Source: JALORV01 sp963791235 (GTDB lineage Bacteria; Pseudomonadota; Gammaproteobacteria; Burkholderiales; Burkholderiaceae_F). Taken from it: a DNA stretch of 64,000 nucleotides. The notes beneath the pieces are model-generated. The model was not told where the DNA came from. It searched no databases and was given only the letters and a program-made list of their open reading frames with translations. The position numbers and the translations under genes were made by a program. The DNA is taken from contig CAWBRW010000029.1 of NCBI GenBank assembly GCA_963791235.1, positions 496,001 to 560,000 on the forward strand, written 5' to 3'. This document shows, piece after piece, positions 39,266 to 47,089 of this stretch (position 1 is its first letter; every line of letters begins with the position of its first letter).

Positions 39266-39527
39266 GCAACACGTTGACTGCCGTCGGCCGGACCGAGCGC
39301 TTCAACGCAGCAGCGAGCATTCACGCAGCCGCGAGCCTCCGGGGCGTCGCCTACCGCACTGCCACAAGCTCGAGGCTCCGTCACTGGCGGCCCCTGGTCA
39401 ACCGCCAGCTAACGACCGGGAGCGCGGGATTGCCGCCGTAGCACTGCGGAGTAGCTTTGCGCGCATCTATCTTCCGGGCACCCGGCTCGAACGCTGGGCC
39501 GACCTTCTGTCTGGCAAGGAGGAAACC

Positions 39528-40790
39528 ATGAGCGCAATGAAGTGGCTGCCGATCTTGTTGACTGGATGCACGCTGGCGTTCAGCGCCACTGCCGACGAGA
39601 CCTGCAACTCGCCGTACATGTCGAAGCTGATCAAGGGGCAGGAGGCTTACGTCCACGTCTGGACGCTCGGCGTCGAGGGACTGGGCGACGGCTTCGACAA
39701 ACTGGTCACGATCAACGTCGATCCGAAGTCGAAGAGTTTCGGCAAAGTCGTCAACAGTGTCTCCGTCGGGGCGCGCGGCGAGGCCCACCACATGGGATTC
39801 ACCGACGACCGCCGTTACCTGTGGGCCGGCGGACTGAGCAACAACCAGATCTACGTGTTCGATGTCGGCGCGAATCCCGCCAAGCCGAAACTCGTGAAGA
39901 CGATCAGTGATCTCGGCGACAAGTCGGGGTTCGTGGGACCGCACACGTTCTACGCGATGCCAGGGCGGATGCTGATCGGCACGCTGTCGAACACCAAGGA
40001 CAGCGGCGGCCGCACCGGCATGGTCGTCTACAACAACAAGGGCGAGTTCGTCGCCAAGTACGACCTGCCCACTGGCGAAATCGGCGGCGTCATGGGCGAC
40101 GGCTACGGCTACGACGTCGCGATCAATCCGTCGAAGAACGCGCTGCTGACGTCGAGCTTCACCGGCATCGACAATTACCGCCGGCCGCTTGGCGATGTAG
40201 TCGCCGACGCCGCGGCGATGAAGCGCTTCGGCAACACGATGGTGCTGTGGGACCTGAAGGCGATGAAGCCGCAGCAGATCTTTGCCGTTCCGGGTTCGCC
40301 GCTGGAGATCCGCTGGTCGCTGGTTCCGGGCGATAACTGGGCCATCACGGCCACCGCGCTGACGTCGAAACTGTGGCTCATCAAGCAGGACGCCGCCGGC
40401 AAGTGGCAGGCGAAGGACGTCGGCACCATCGGCGATCCGGCCAAGATCCCGTTGCCCGTGGACATCTCGATTCGTGCCGACGCGAAGGGACTGTGGGTCA
40501 ACACCTTCTCCGACGGCATGACGCGCTACTTCGACCTCACCAATCCCGAGCAGCCGAAGGAGACCTACGCCAAACAGACCGGCAAGCAGGTCAACATGAT
40601 CTCGCAGAGCTGGGACGGCAAGCGTGTGTACATCACGTCGAGCCTGCTCGAGCGCTGGGACAAGGGGGGCGCGGACAACGAACAGTTCCTGCGGGCCTTT
40701 GCGTGGGACGGCAAGGAGTTGAAGCCGATCTTCGAGGTGGATTTCACCAAGGAGAAACTCGGCCGCGCGCACCACATGAAGTTCAGCTGA
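39528..40790 (+). CDS. mtoX: methanethiol oxidase / selenium-binding protein (SBP56 family)
   Basis: 420 aa. ATG 39528 follows a very strong AAGGAGGAA site. N-terminal signal (to about SATADETC), implying a periplasmic enzyme. SBP56 motifs: SPYMSKLIKGQEAYVHVWTLG, GEAHHMGFTDDRRYLWAGGLSNNQIYVFDV, GYGYDVAINPSKNALLTSSF, PGSPLEIRWSLVPGDNWAITATAL and the C-terminal GRAHHMKFS. Bacterial members oxidise methanethiol to formaldehyde, H2S and H2O2 using copper. The next gene is a Sco-type copper chaperone, as in known mtoX clusters; the mauG gene of those clusters is absent here. Confidence 0.9.
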   Translation: MSAMKWLPILLTGCTLAFSATADETCNSPYMSKLIKGQEAYVHVWTLGVEGLGDGFDKLVTINVDPKSKSFGKVVNSVSVGARGEAHHMGFTDDRRYLWAGGLSNNQIYVFDVGANPAKPKLVKTISDLGDKSGFVGPHTFYAMPGRMLIGTLSNTKDSGGRTGMVVYNNKGEFVAKYDLPTGEIGGVMGDGYGYDVAINPSKNALLTSSFTGIDNYRRPLGDVVADAAAMKRFGNTMVLWDLKAMKPQQIFAVPGSPLEIRWSLVPGDNWAITATALTSKLWLIKQDAAGKWQAKDVGTIGDPAKIPLPVDISIRADAKGLWVNTFSDGMTRYFDLTNPEQPKETYAKQTGKQVNMISQSWDGKRVYITSSLLERWDKGGADNEQFLRAFAWDGKELKPIFEVDFTKEKLGRAHHMKFS

Positions 40791-40810
40791 GGGCGACGGC
40801 GGATAAACGC

Positions 40811-41509
40811 GTGACTCGGGCAGTCTGCGTCGCGCTTGCGCTTGCAGTCGGGCTTTCGGCCAACGCCGCATGGGGCGCCGCGGACCCGATGCAGGCGCAC
40901 GCCCCGAGCATGCAGTTCGTCCCGCCGGCACCGGGCACCTACCAACTGCAGCGCATCCAGCGCGCTCCGGACGCGGTGCTCAAGGATGCGCGCGATCGGC
41001 AGCGTCGGCTCGGCACGCTGACGCGCGGCAAGGTCACGCTGCTGACCTTCTTCTACACCTACTGCGTCGACGAATGGGGTTGCCCGTTCGCCTACCGCAC
41101 GATGATCGGCCTGCGCGAGCGGCTTACGGAACGCGGGCATGTCGGCCGGGTGCGCTTCGTCAGCATCAGCTTCGACCCGACCAACGACACGCCCGAGGTG
41201 CTGCGCCGATACAGCGGGAACCTCAAGGCTGAGACCGGCCTGGCCTGGGAGTTCCTGACCGCACGCAACATGGCTGAACTTATGCCGCTGCTCGAAGACT
41301 TCGGCCAGGACGTCAGCATCGAGAAAGATGCGAAAGGCCAGCCGACGCGCACGATCAATCACATGCTGAAGCTCTTCCTGATCGACCGCAGCGGCATCGT
41401 GCGGGAGATCTACGCGCTCGACTACCTGCACCCGGCCATGATGGTCAACGACATCGAGACGCTGCTGATGGAGGAACAGGCCGCGCCGATCGGGGCACTG
41501 CGCCGATGA
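40811..41509 (+). CDS. Sco1/SenC-family protein with CX5C site
   Basis: 232 aa from GTG 40811, 20 nt after mtoX. Signal peptide to about AAWGAADP. Thioredoxin-like Sco fold: GKVTLLTFFYTYC, FVSISFDPTNDTPEVLRRY, INHMLKLFLIDRSGIVREIY and a His in LHPAMM. The metal site reads C-VDEWG-CP, five residues between the Cys instead of the usual three (CxxxCP). Expected role is copper delivery or maturation of the upstream methanethiol oxidase. Confidence 0.88.
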   Translation: MTRAVCVALALAVGLSANAAWGAADPMQAHAPSMQFVPPAPGTYQLQRIQRAPDAVLKDARDRQRRLGTLTRGKVTLLTFFYTYCVDEWGCPFAYRTMIGLRERLTERGHVGRVRFVSISFDPTNDTPEVLRRYSGNLKAETGLAWEFLTARNMAELMPLLEDFGQDVSIEKDAKGQPTRTINHMLKLFLIDRSGIVREIYALDYLHPAMMVNDIETLLMEEQAAPIGALRR

Positions 41510-41534
41510 GCGCCGAAGCATCGCCGGGCGCTCA
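41507..41534. terminator. convergent hairpin that includes both stop codons
   Basis: Perfect 8-bp arms TGAGCGCC (41507-41514) and GGCGCTCA (41527-41534), 12-nt loop. The plus-strand TGA of the Sco gene and the minus-strand TGA of the hydrolase gene are the outermost bases of the two arms. Confidence 0.55.
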
Positions 41535-42263
41535 CTTCAGCCATTGATCGACCGCGGCGGCGACCTCTGCACGGATGGTGGCCTGCCGCTGCGGATCGGC
41601 GGCACCACAGATACCGGCGCAGACGAGATCGTCGGCATCCTCGAAGTCACAGTGCGTTGCGCCCGGAATCAGGGTGTCCCGGCTCAGGCGTGGCAGGAAC
41701 GAACCCCAGGCGTGCGAGTTCGCATAGGCGTTGCAGCGGTCCGGTGCAGCGCGCAGCATCAGCGCCGGTGGACTGACGCGCGCCGCGGCGTGCACACCCT
41801 CGCCTGCACGATCGACCGGATCGAGCCCGATCCAGCCACTGATTCCCGGAGTGCGGGCCGTCGCCAGCAACGTGGCCAGTCCGCCGGCCGAAAAGCCGAC
41901 GAGCACGGTGCCGGCGGGCACCGCGCCAAAGCGACCCGCCCGGGTGTCGATCACGATGTCGGACAGCGCCACTGCGTTGGCCGACGGGTCGGCGAGGAAG
42001 GGCAGGTCCGGCACGATGACCAACGCGCCGCGTTCTGCAAGTTCGCGGGCCAGGCTGCTCATGCTGTGCCGGTCGCGCAGGAACCCGTGGGCCAGCACCA
42101 CGGTGCCGCGTGGCGCTCCGGCCGGGCGATAGACGTCCGCCTCAAATTTGCGGCCGCCAGTACGGAAATCGGCAAGTTCGGCCGCATGCGCACCGGCGAC
42201 GAGGCATGTAGTCAGCAGCGCACTCGCCGTGCGGACGCTCATGCCACGCTCGCGTGATGTCAC
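41532..42263 (-). CDS. alpha/beta hydrolase (dienelactone hydrolase/PET-hydrolase-like), secreted
   Basis: 243 aa. GTG 42263 follows GGGAGG by 8 nt and is preferred over ATG 42242. Signal peptide to about GAHAAEL. Oxyanion segment VVLAHGFLRDRHSM, nucleophile elbow GFSAGG (residues ~121-126), an Asp in GLDPVDRAG and a His in GATHCDFED. Four Cys near the C-terminus (CNAY, HCDF, CAGICG) could form disulfides. Probably an exported esterase. Substrate unknown. Confidence 0.82.
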   Translation of the reverse strand: MTSRERGMSVRTASALLTTCLVAGAHAAELADFRTGGRKFEADVYRPAGAPRGTVVLAHGFLRDRHSMSSLARELAERGALVIVPDLPFLADPSANAVALSDIVIDTRAGRFGAVPAGTVLVGFSAGGLATLLATARTPGISGWIGLDPVDRAGEGVHAAARVSPPALMLRAAPDRCNAYANSHAWGSFLPRLSRDTLIPGATHCDFEDADDLVCAGICGAADPQRQATIRAEVAAAVDQWLK

Positions 42264-42368
42264 CCTGCCCGCCTCCCGACAATGACCCCGTGCAAGGGAA
42301 CAGCCGCTAGACTCGGCACCGCTTTGCCGTACCGCAAAGTCCGCCTCAACCCTCCAGGAGACGACCCC

Positions 42369-42611
42369 ATGAAACGCATCACCGTTGCGCTTGCCGCGCT
42401 GCTATTTTCTGCTGGTGCATGGGCTTTTCACTGCCCGGCCGACATGAAGAAGATCGACGACGCGCTGGCAAAGAACCCGAAGCTCACTGCCGAGCAGATG
42501 GCCGACGTCAAGAAGTATCGCGCCGAAGGCGAAACGCTGCACAAGGCCGGCAAGCATCAGGAATCGGTCGATACGCTCGCCAAGGCGATGAAGATTCTGA
42601 ACATCCAGTAA
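42369..42611 (+). CDS. small exported helical protein
   Basis: 80 aa; ATG 42369 about 9 nt after AGGAG. Signal peptide MKRITVALAALLFSAGAWA, then a helical, charged mature part (FHCPADMKKIDDALAKNPKL ... HKAGKHQESVDTLAKAMKILNIQ) with one Cys. A single TPR-like helix pair is possible. No named family. An intrinsic terminator follows, so it is probably monocistronic. Confidence 0.75.
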   Translation: MKRITVALAALLFSAGAWAFHCPADMKKIDDALAKNPKLTAEQMADVKKYRAEGETLHKAGKHQESVDTLAKAMKILNIQ

Positions 42612-42625
42612 TCGCCTCGGTGTGG

Positions 42626-42656
42626 AAAGCGCCGCCTGCGGGCGGCGTTTCTTTTC
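42626..42656 (+). terminator. intrinsic terminator after the 80-aa exported protein
   Basis: Stem CGCCGCC / GGCGGCG, loop TGCG, extended by AAA/TTT with one bulged G, followed by TTTCTTTTC. It separates the small gene from the downstream helicase. Confidence 0.8.
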
Positions 42657-42737
42657 TTGCGGTCCAATGGTCCTGCCTGCCGCACGTTTCCACTCCACCC
42701 TGATCGCTCGCATGCCTTCACGCCGGCGGGTCCATCC

Positions 42738-45491
42738 GTGATCGAGGAGCGCCGCGGCCTGCCGCGTGGCTCCAACGTCGGCACGCAGCTGCGCGCCCGG
42801 CGTGCGAGGCAGGCGCGCGAGGAGATTGCGCGCAGGGCCGAGGCTGCAGCTGCCGTAACGGGCGCCAAGTGCGCACCGCAAGCCGCGCAGCTTGCGCTGC
42901 CCAGCGCCGAAGGCTGGTTTGCCGCGATGGGCTGGCAGCCGTTCCCGTTCCAGCGCGAGGTCTGGCAGGCCGTCGCGGCGGGTCGCTCGGGTCTGCTGCA
43001 TGCCACCACGGGCAGCGGCAAGACCTATGCGGTGTGGTTCGGCCTGCTCAATCGAGCGCTTGCCGGCGAAGTCCGCAGCGGCGGGCTCCGCCTGCTGTGG
43101 CTCACTCCGATGCGCGCGTTGGCCGCGGACACCGCCGCTGCGCTCGAAGCACCGCTCGCAAAGCTCGGACTCGGCTGGAGCGTGGGCGTGCGCACTGGAG
43201 ATACCGACACCGGCGAGCGTGCGCGCCAGTCACGGCGCTTGCCCGAAGCGCTGGTCACGACGCCGGAAAGCCTGAGCCTGTTGCTGACCCGCGCCGACTC
43301 GCCACAGCTGCTGTCGGACGTCGAGCTGGTCGTCGTCGACGAGTGGCACGAATTGATGGGCAACAAGCGCGGCGTTCAGGTACAGCTTGCTCTTGCCCGC
43401 CTGCGGATGTTGGTGCGCCAGCGCGCGGTGCAGCACGCCGATGTTGTCCGCCTTGAGGCGGGGGGCAGAGCTGGGATTTCAACTCGCGTCAGCGAGTTGC
43501 CAGCGGAGCCGGGCGCGCCTGCCAGCGCGCCCGTGGAAAGAGGTGAGGGGCCTGAACAGGGGCCCTGGCCCCAGCCACAAGCTCCGCTTGCGGTCTGGGG
43601 GCTGTCGGCGACACTGGGCAATACCGAGCACGCGATGGAAGTCCTGCTCGGGGGCGGCCCGGGGACGCTCGTGCGCGGTGCCGTGCCGAAGGACATTACC
43701 GTCGACACACTGCTGCCGGACGAGCCGGGCCGCTTTCCCTGGGGCGGGCATCTCGGCATCCAGATGCTGGATCCGGTAGTGCGCGAGATCGAGAACTCTT
43801 CGACGACGCTGGTCTTCACCAATACGCGCTCGCAGGCCGAAATCTGGTACCAGTCGCTGCTGGCCGCGCGGCCGAAGTGGGCCGGCGTGATCGCGCTCCA
43901 CCATGGGTCACTCGACAAGGAAGCGCGCGAGTGGGTGGAGCGCGGTCTGAAGGACGGCCGGCTGAAAGCCGTCGTGGCGACGTCCAGCCTGGATCTGGGC
44001 GTGGACTTCCTGCCGGTGGAGCGGGTGCTGCAGATCGGCAGCCCCAAGGGTGTCGCACGCCTGCTGCAGCGCGCGGGCCGCAGCGGTCACGCGCCGGGCC
44101 GGCCGTCGCGCGTGACGATCGTGCCGACGCACACGCTGGAACTCGTTGAGGCGGCGGCCGCGCGCAGCGCCGTCGCCGCCGGCCGCGTCGAGTCGCGCCG
44201 TGCACCGGAAAAGCCGCTCGACGTGCTGGTGCAGCACCTGGTCACGCTCGCTCTGGGCACCGGTTTTCGCGATGACGAAGTGCTGGCGGAAATCCGTTCT
44301 GCGTGGAGCTATCGTGAGTTGACCGACGAGGAATTCGCATGGTCGCTCGACTTCGTCGGCCGCGGCGGCGAGGCGCTGCGCGCCTACCCCGAGTATCACC
44401 GGGTAGTCCGCGACGCCGAGGGCGTCTATCGCGTGCCCGACCGGCGCATCGCCCAGCGCCATCGCATGTCGGTCGGCACCATCGTCGCCGACGCGACGAT
44501 GCTGGTGAAGATGATGAACGGTCGTAACGTCGGCTCGATCGAGGAATCGTTCATCACCCGGCTGCGCAAGGGAGATTCCTTCGTGTTCGGCGGACGCTTG
44601 CTGGAACTGGTCCGCATCCACGAAATGACGGCGTACGTGCAGCCGGCCAGGCGCCGCAGCGGCGCGGTTCCTCGCTGGTCCGGCGCCAAGATGCCGCTGT
44701 CGACACAGCTCGCCGATGCCACGTTGCGTGAACTGGAAGAGGCGCTCGCCGGCCACTACGCCGCGCCGGAGATGCAGCTCGCCCGCCCCCTGATCGAGCT
44801 GCAGTCGCGCTGGTCGGCGGTGCCAACGCGCGATGCGCTGGTCGTCGAATCGTTGCGCTCCCGCGAAGGGCGGCATCTCTTCGTCTACCCGTTTGCCGGG
44901 CGGCATGCGCACCTCGGCCTGGCCTCGCTGCTCGCCTACCGCATTGGGCAGGCGACACCGTCGACATTCTCGATTGCGATCAACGACTACGGCTTCGAGC
45001 TGCTGTCGCCGGTCGACATCGACTGGATGGGGGCGTGGCAGCGGCGGGCGGACACGCTTCTCGGAGAGGAACGTCTGCTCGAGGACGTGCTCGCCAGCCT
45101 CAATGCCGGCGAGCTGGCGATGCGGCGCTTTCGGGAGGTTGCACGTGTCGCTGGCCTGGTGTTCCAGGGCTTTCCGGGTGCGCCGAAGTCGATGAAGCAG
45201 TTGCAGGCGAGCTCGGGGCTTTTTTACGAGGTATTCCGCAAGTACGACGCTGGCAACCGGCTGCTCGGGCAGGCGGAGCGCGAGGTGCTGGAGCAGGAAC
45301 TGGACATGGTCCGGCTGCGTGATGCGCTGACACGGATGCGCTCGCAGCGCGTTGTCTACCGCCTGCTGGCCCGGCCCACGCCGTTTGCCTTTCCGTTGAT
45401 GGTGGAGCGCCTGCGCGAACAGGTCACCACCGAGAAGCTCACCGCGCGGATCGAGCGCATGCTCGCAGAACTCGAGCAGGCAGCTCGATAG
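42738..45491 (+). CDS. ligase-associated Lhr-type DEXH-box DNA helicase
   Basis: 917 aa from GTG 42738; TTG 42657 lies in the preceding terminator and is unlikely, and no ATG is in frame before residue 64. Walker A TGSGKT (residues 91-96), DEWH box (201-204), GLSATLGN (motif III), TNTRSQAEIWYQSLL, VVATSSLDLGVDF and LQRAGRSGHAPG (motif VI), then winged-helix and Lhr-core domains. A 3'-5' helicase of the ligase-associated DNA damage response. Residues ~226-286 are an extra stretch absent from typical members and encoded by palindrome-rich DNA. About 3.5 kb separates it from the ligase gene. Confidence 0.9.
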   Translation: MIEERRGLPRGSNVGTQLRARRARQAREEIARRAEAAAAVTGAKCAPQAAQLALPSAEGWFAAMGWQPFPFQREVWQAVAAGRSGLLHATTGSGKTYAVWFGLLNRALAGEVRSGGLRLLWLTPMRALAADTAAALEAPLAKLGLGWSVGVRTGDTDTGERARQSRRLPEALVTTPESLSLLLTRADSPQLLSDVELVVVDEWHELMGNKRGVQVQLALARLRMLVRQRAVQHADVVRLEAGGRAGISTRVSELPAEPGAPASAPVERGEGPEQGPWPQPQAPLAVWGLSATLGNTEHAMEVLLGGGPGTLVRGAVPKDITVDTLLPDEPGRFPWGGHLGIQMLDPVVREIENSSTTLVFTNTRSQAEIWYQSLLAARPKWAGVIALHHGSLDKEAREWVERGLKDGRLKAVVATSSLDLGVDFLPVERVLQIGSPKGVARLLQRAGRSGHAPGRPSRVTIVPTHTLELVEAAAARSAVAAGRVESRRAPEKPLDVLVQHLVTLALGTGFRDDEVLAEIRSAWSYRELTDEEFAWSLDFVGRGGEALRAYPEYHRVVRDAEGVYRVPDRRIAQRHRMSVGTIVADATMLVKMMNGRNVGSIEESFITRLRKGDSFVFGGRLLELVRIHEMTAYVQPARRRSGAVPRWSGAKMPLSTQLADATLRELEEALAGHYAAPEMQLARPLIELQSRWSAVPTRDALVVESLRSREGRHLFVYPFAGRHAHLGLASLLAYRIGQATPSTFSIAINDYGFELLSPVDIDWMGAWQRRADTLLGEERLLEDVLASLNAGELAMRRFREVARVAGLVFQGFPGAPKSMKQLQASSGLFYEVFRKYDAGNRLLGQAEREVLEQELDMVRLRDALTRMRSQRVVYRLLARPTPFAFPLMVERLREQVTTEKLTARIERMLAELEQAAR
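43481..43572. repeat. palindrome-rich in-frame insertion in the helicase gene
   Basis: Three consecutive inverted repeats: AACTCGC gtca GCGAGTT (43481-43498), GGGCGCGC ctgcca GCGCGCCC (43511-43532) and GGGGCC ... GGCCCC (43547-43572). They fall in the segment between helicase motifs II and III that lengthens this protein relative to its family. The reading frame is kept through the insertion. Confidence 0.6.
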
Positions 45492-45575
45492 ACCATACAA
45501 GATATTGTGGCTCCGATGGCGTCTGGCCCAGATCTGGTACACCAATCGTAGGGCCCTGCACATTCGGTTCGTCGC

Positions 45576-45623
45576 TTTTCAGAGGGAAAACGGCGTTGTT
45601 CACACGCAATTTCCCTCTGAAAA
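45576..45623. repeat. large inverted repeat upstream of the SWIB/H1-like gene
   Basis: Perfect 14-bp arms TTTTCAGAGGGAAA (45576-45589) and TTTCCCTCTGAAAA (45610-45623) around a 20-nt spacer that itself contains GCGT/ACGC. Located in an AT-richer 258-bp gap, 85 nt after the helicase stop and 127 nt before the SWIB gene. It could terminate helicase transcription (U-rich after the second arm) or serve as an operator. Confidence 0.6.
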
Positions 45624-45637
45624 TTTGATTTCTCCTC

Positions 45638-45665
45638 TTGTAATCCGTCGGTTTTCCTCTAGGAT
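45638..45665 (+). promoter_or_regulatory. possible sigma70-type promoter of the SWIB/H1-like gene
   Basis: TTGTAA (45638-45643), 16-nt spacer, TAGGAT (45660-45665), each four of six matches to consensus. A 12-bp palindrome GAGAGCGCTCTC followed by TCTTTTTT lies at 45680-45698 in the predicted leader. Visual call only. Confidence 0.3.
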
Positions 45666-45749
45666 CGCGACCACGCAACGAGAGCGCTCTCTCTTTTTTC
45701 ACTCGAGAACGCTGTCGCTGTGGCATGCAACTCTTACTGAGGAGATCTC

Positions 45750-46136
45750 ATGGCAACGAAGAAGGCAGCAAAGAAAACCGCCAAGAAGGCCGTCAAGAAG
45801 GCCGCGGCGAAGAAGACCGTGAAGAAGGCCGTCAAGAAGGCGGCAGCCAAGAAGACCGTAAAGAAGGCCGCCAAGGCCAAGGTCAAGCGCAAGCCGAATG
45901 CCGCGTTCATGCGGCCGCTGATGCCGAGTGGCCCGCTGGCCGCGATCGTCGGCTCGGTGCCGATGCCGCGCACCGAAGTCACCAGCAAGATCTGGGCGTA
46001 CATCAAGAAGAACAAGCTGCAGGATGCCGTCAACCGCCGCATGATCAACGCGGACGACAAGCTGAAGGCGCTGTTCGGCAAGACGCAGGCGTCGATGTTT
46101 GAACTGACGAAGTACGTCAGCAAGCACCTGAAGTAG
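45750..46136 (+). CDS. SWIB/MDM2-domain protein with histone H1-like Lys/Ala tail
   Basis: 128 aa; ATG 45750 follows GAGGAGAT. Residues 2-47 are Lys/Ala repeats (AAKKTAKKAVKKAAAKK...) like the tails of bacterial H1-like proteins. Residues ~55-125 form a SWIB domain (MRPLMPSGPLAAIVGSVPMPRTEVTSKIWAYIKKNKLQD ... NADDKLKALFGKTQASMFELTKYVSKHLK). The tail probably binds DNA nonspecifically, with a chromatin-like role. Such fusions occur in Betaproteobacteria and chlamydiae. Well isolated: inverted repeat upstream, intrinsic terminator downstream. Confidence 0.92.
   Translation: MATKKAAKKTAKKAVKKAAAKKTVKKAVKKAAAKKTVKKAAKAKVKRKPNAAFMRPLMPSGPLAAIVGSVPMPRTEVTSKIWAYIKKNKLQDAVNRRMINADDKLKALFGKTQASMFELTKYVSKHLK
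45789..45866 (+). repeat. 39-bp tandem coding repeat (2 copies)
   Basis: Two successive copies encode AVKKAAAKKTVKK (residues 14-26 and 27-39) in the Lys/Ala tail, with partial copies on both sides. Differences are at third codon positions, so length may vary between strains. Confidence 0.7.
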
Positions 46137-46599
46137 TCGCGCGCGGGCCTCGGGCCCGCATCCGACCGGACAATCGCCCGGCGCCAGTTATGGCCCGGGC
46201 GATTTTCTTTGCGCGTCGCTTTGCCTGCGTCGCAGCCAAGCTGAGGCTGTGGAAGTCCGCGCGGCTGGCCGATCGAGCGTAAGCGCGGCACCTCGGGCCA
46301 GGTTCCGAGCCGGGCATCGCTCTCCCTGGGGGGAGGCTTCTCCTTGCAGGCCTGCGTGTCTCGATCGATGACGGGGCTGCCTGGCAACGCTGACCAAGTT
46401 CTGCCGGCGGCCCAAAGGATCAATTCAGCATCGCACCCGGGCCCGACCTCTGGCCCGATCGTCCCTGTCCCCGTCGCAACCGCGTCGTGCCTCCGACGCG
46501 CGCGCCATTGACGGCGATCAATGTCCGGCCGTCCTCGAAAGCCAGAGTTGATTGAAGGGACTGGAAATTTTTCACTGCACTCCGCAGCAGGAGGAAGCC
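46137..46599. other. 463-bp stretch without a recognised gene
   Basis: It begins with the terminator of the SWIB gene. From about 46212 to 46590 I see no coding potential in either strand that resembles a protein, and no RNA gene. The last part holds the leader and the ribosome site of the next gene (GGAGGAAG, 46590-46597). Confidence 0.5.
46172..46210 (+). terminator. intrinsic terminator after the SWIB/H1-like gene
   Basis: 10-bp perfect stem AATCGCCCGG (46172-46181) / CCGGGCGATT (46195-46204), 13-nt loop, then TTCTTT. A smaller hairpin CGGGCCTCGGGCCCG lies just before it. Confidence 0.8.
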
Positions 46600-47046
46600 A
46601 TGCTCAATCGAACTGTTGCATTGCTCCTAGGCTCACTGTTCGTGGCCACTACGGCTTATGCGCAAGGCAAACTGCTGCTCGAGCCGTCGCAGGCGCCGAT
46701 CACGCTGAAGGGCGGGTGGGAGAAGAAGCAAGGTCCCGCCGGTCACAGCGGCAACCGCGGCGATATCCTGGTGAAGATCTCGAAGATCAACCCGGACGGA
46801 AGCTTCGAAGGGAAACTCGACTTCTTTTCCACAAGCAGCCAGCCGTGGTGCCGCGCGGCCGACGAGCCGATCCAGCAAGGAAAGATCACTGCTAACGGCA
46901 TCCAACTGGTCGTCAATGGCGGCCCTGCCACAACCTGCGGACTGATGACGCTTGAGTTTCGGCGCGGGACCGAGAAATATCTCCAGGGTCGGGTCAAGTC
47001 CGAGGCAGGAGGCGGAAGCCCGATGTGGCTGGACGCTCCGAAGTGA
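46600..47046 (+). CDS. hypothetical exported protein
   Basis: 148 aa from ATG 46600 after GGAGGAAG. Signal peptide to about AYAQGK. The mature part is beta-rich (ITLKGGWEKKQGPAGHSGNRGDILVKISKINPDGSFEGKLDFFS) with two Cys (PWCRAADE, TTCGLM) likely forming a disulfide. No family recognised. Convergent with the PRPP synthetase gene. Confidence 0.72.
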   Translation: MLNRTVALLLGSLFVATTAYAQGKLLLEPSQAPITLKGGWEKKQGPAGHSGNRGDILVKISKINPDGSFEGKLDFFSTSSQPWCRAADEPIQQGKITANGIQLVVNGGPATTCGLMTLEFRRGTEKYLQGRVKSEAGGGSPMWLDAPK

Positions 47047-47067
47047 GCGTCGTCAGGAGGTGACGCT

Positions 47068-47089
47068 GCACGCTACTCCGGCAGCGTGC
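47068..47089. terminator. convergent hairpin over the PRPP synthetase stop codon
   Basis: GCACGCT (47068-47074) / AGCGTGC (47083-47089), 7-bp perfect arms, 8-nt loop. The minus-strand stop codon (47073-47075) is at the edge of the left arm. No U-run. Confidence 0.4.

Noticed and set aside
41544..42257. Plus-strand open frame over the alpha/beta hydrolase
   Set aside because: Antisense of a gene with a clear signal peptide, GFSAGG elbow and ribosome site.
43908..45563. 551-codon minus-strand open frame
   Set aside because: Antisense to the helicase; no motifs.
45765..45890. Short tandem repeats suspected as a CRISPR-like array
   Set aside because: They encode the Lys/Ala tail in frame, have no unique spacers and no cas genes nearby.
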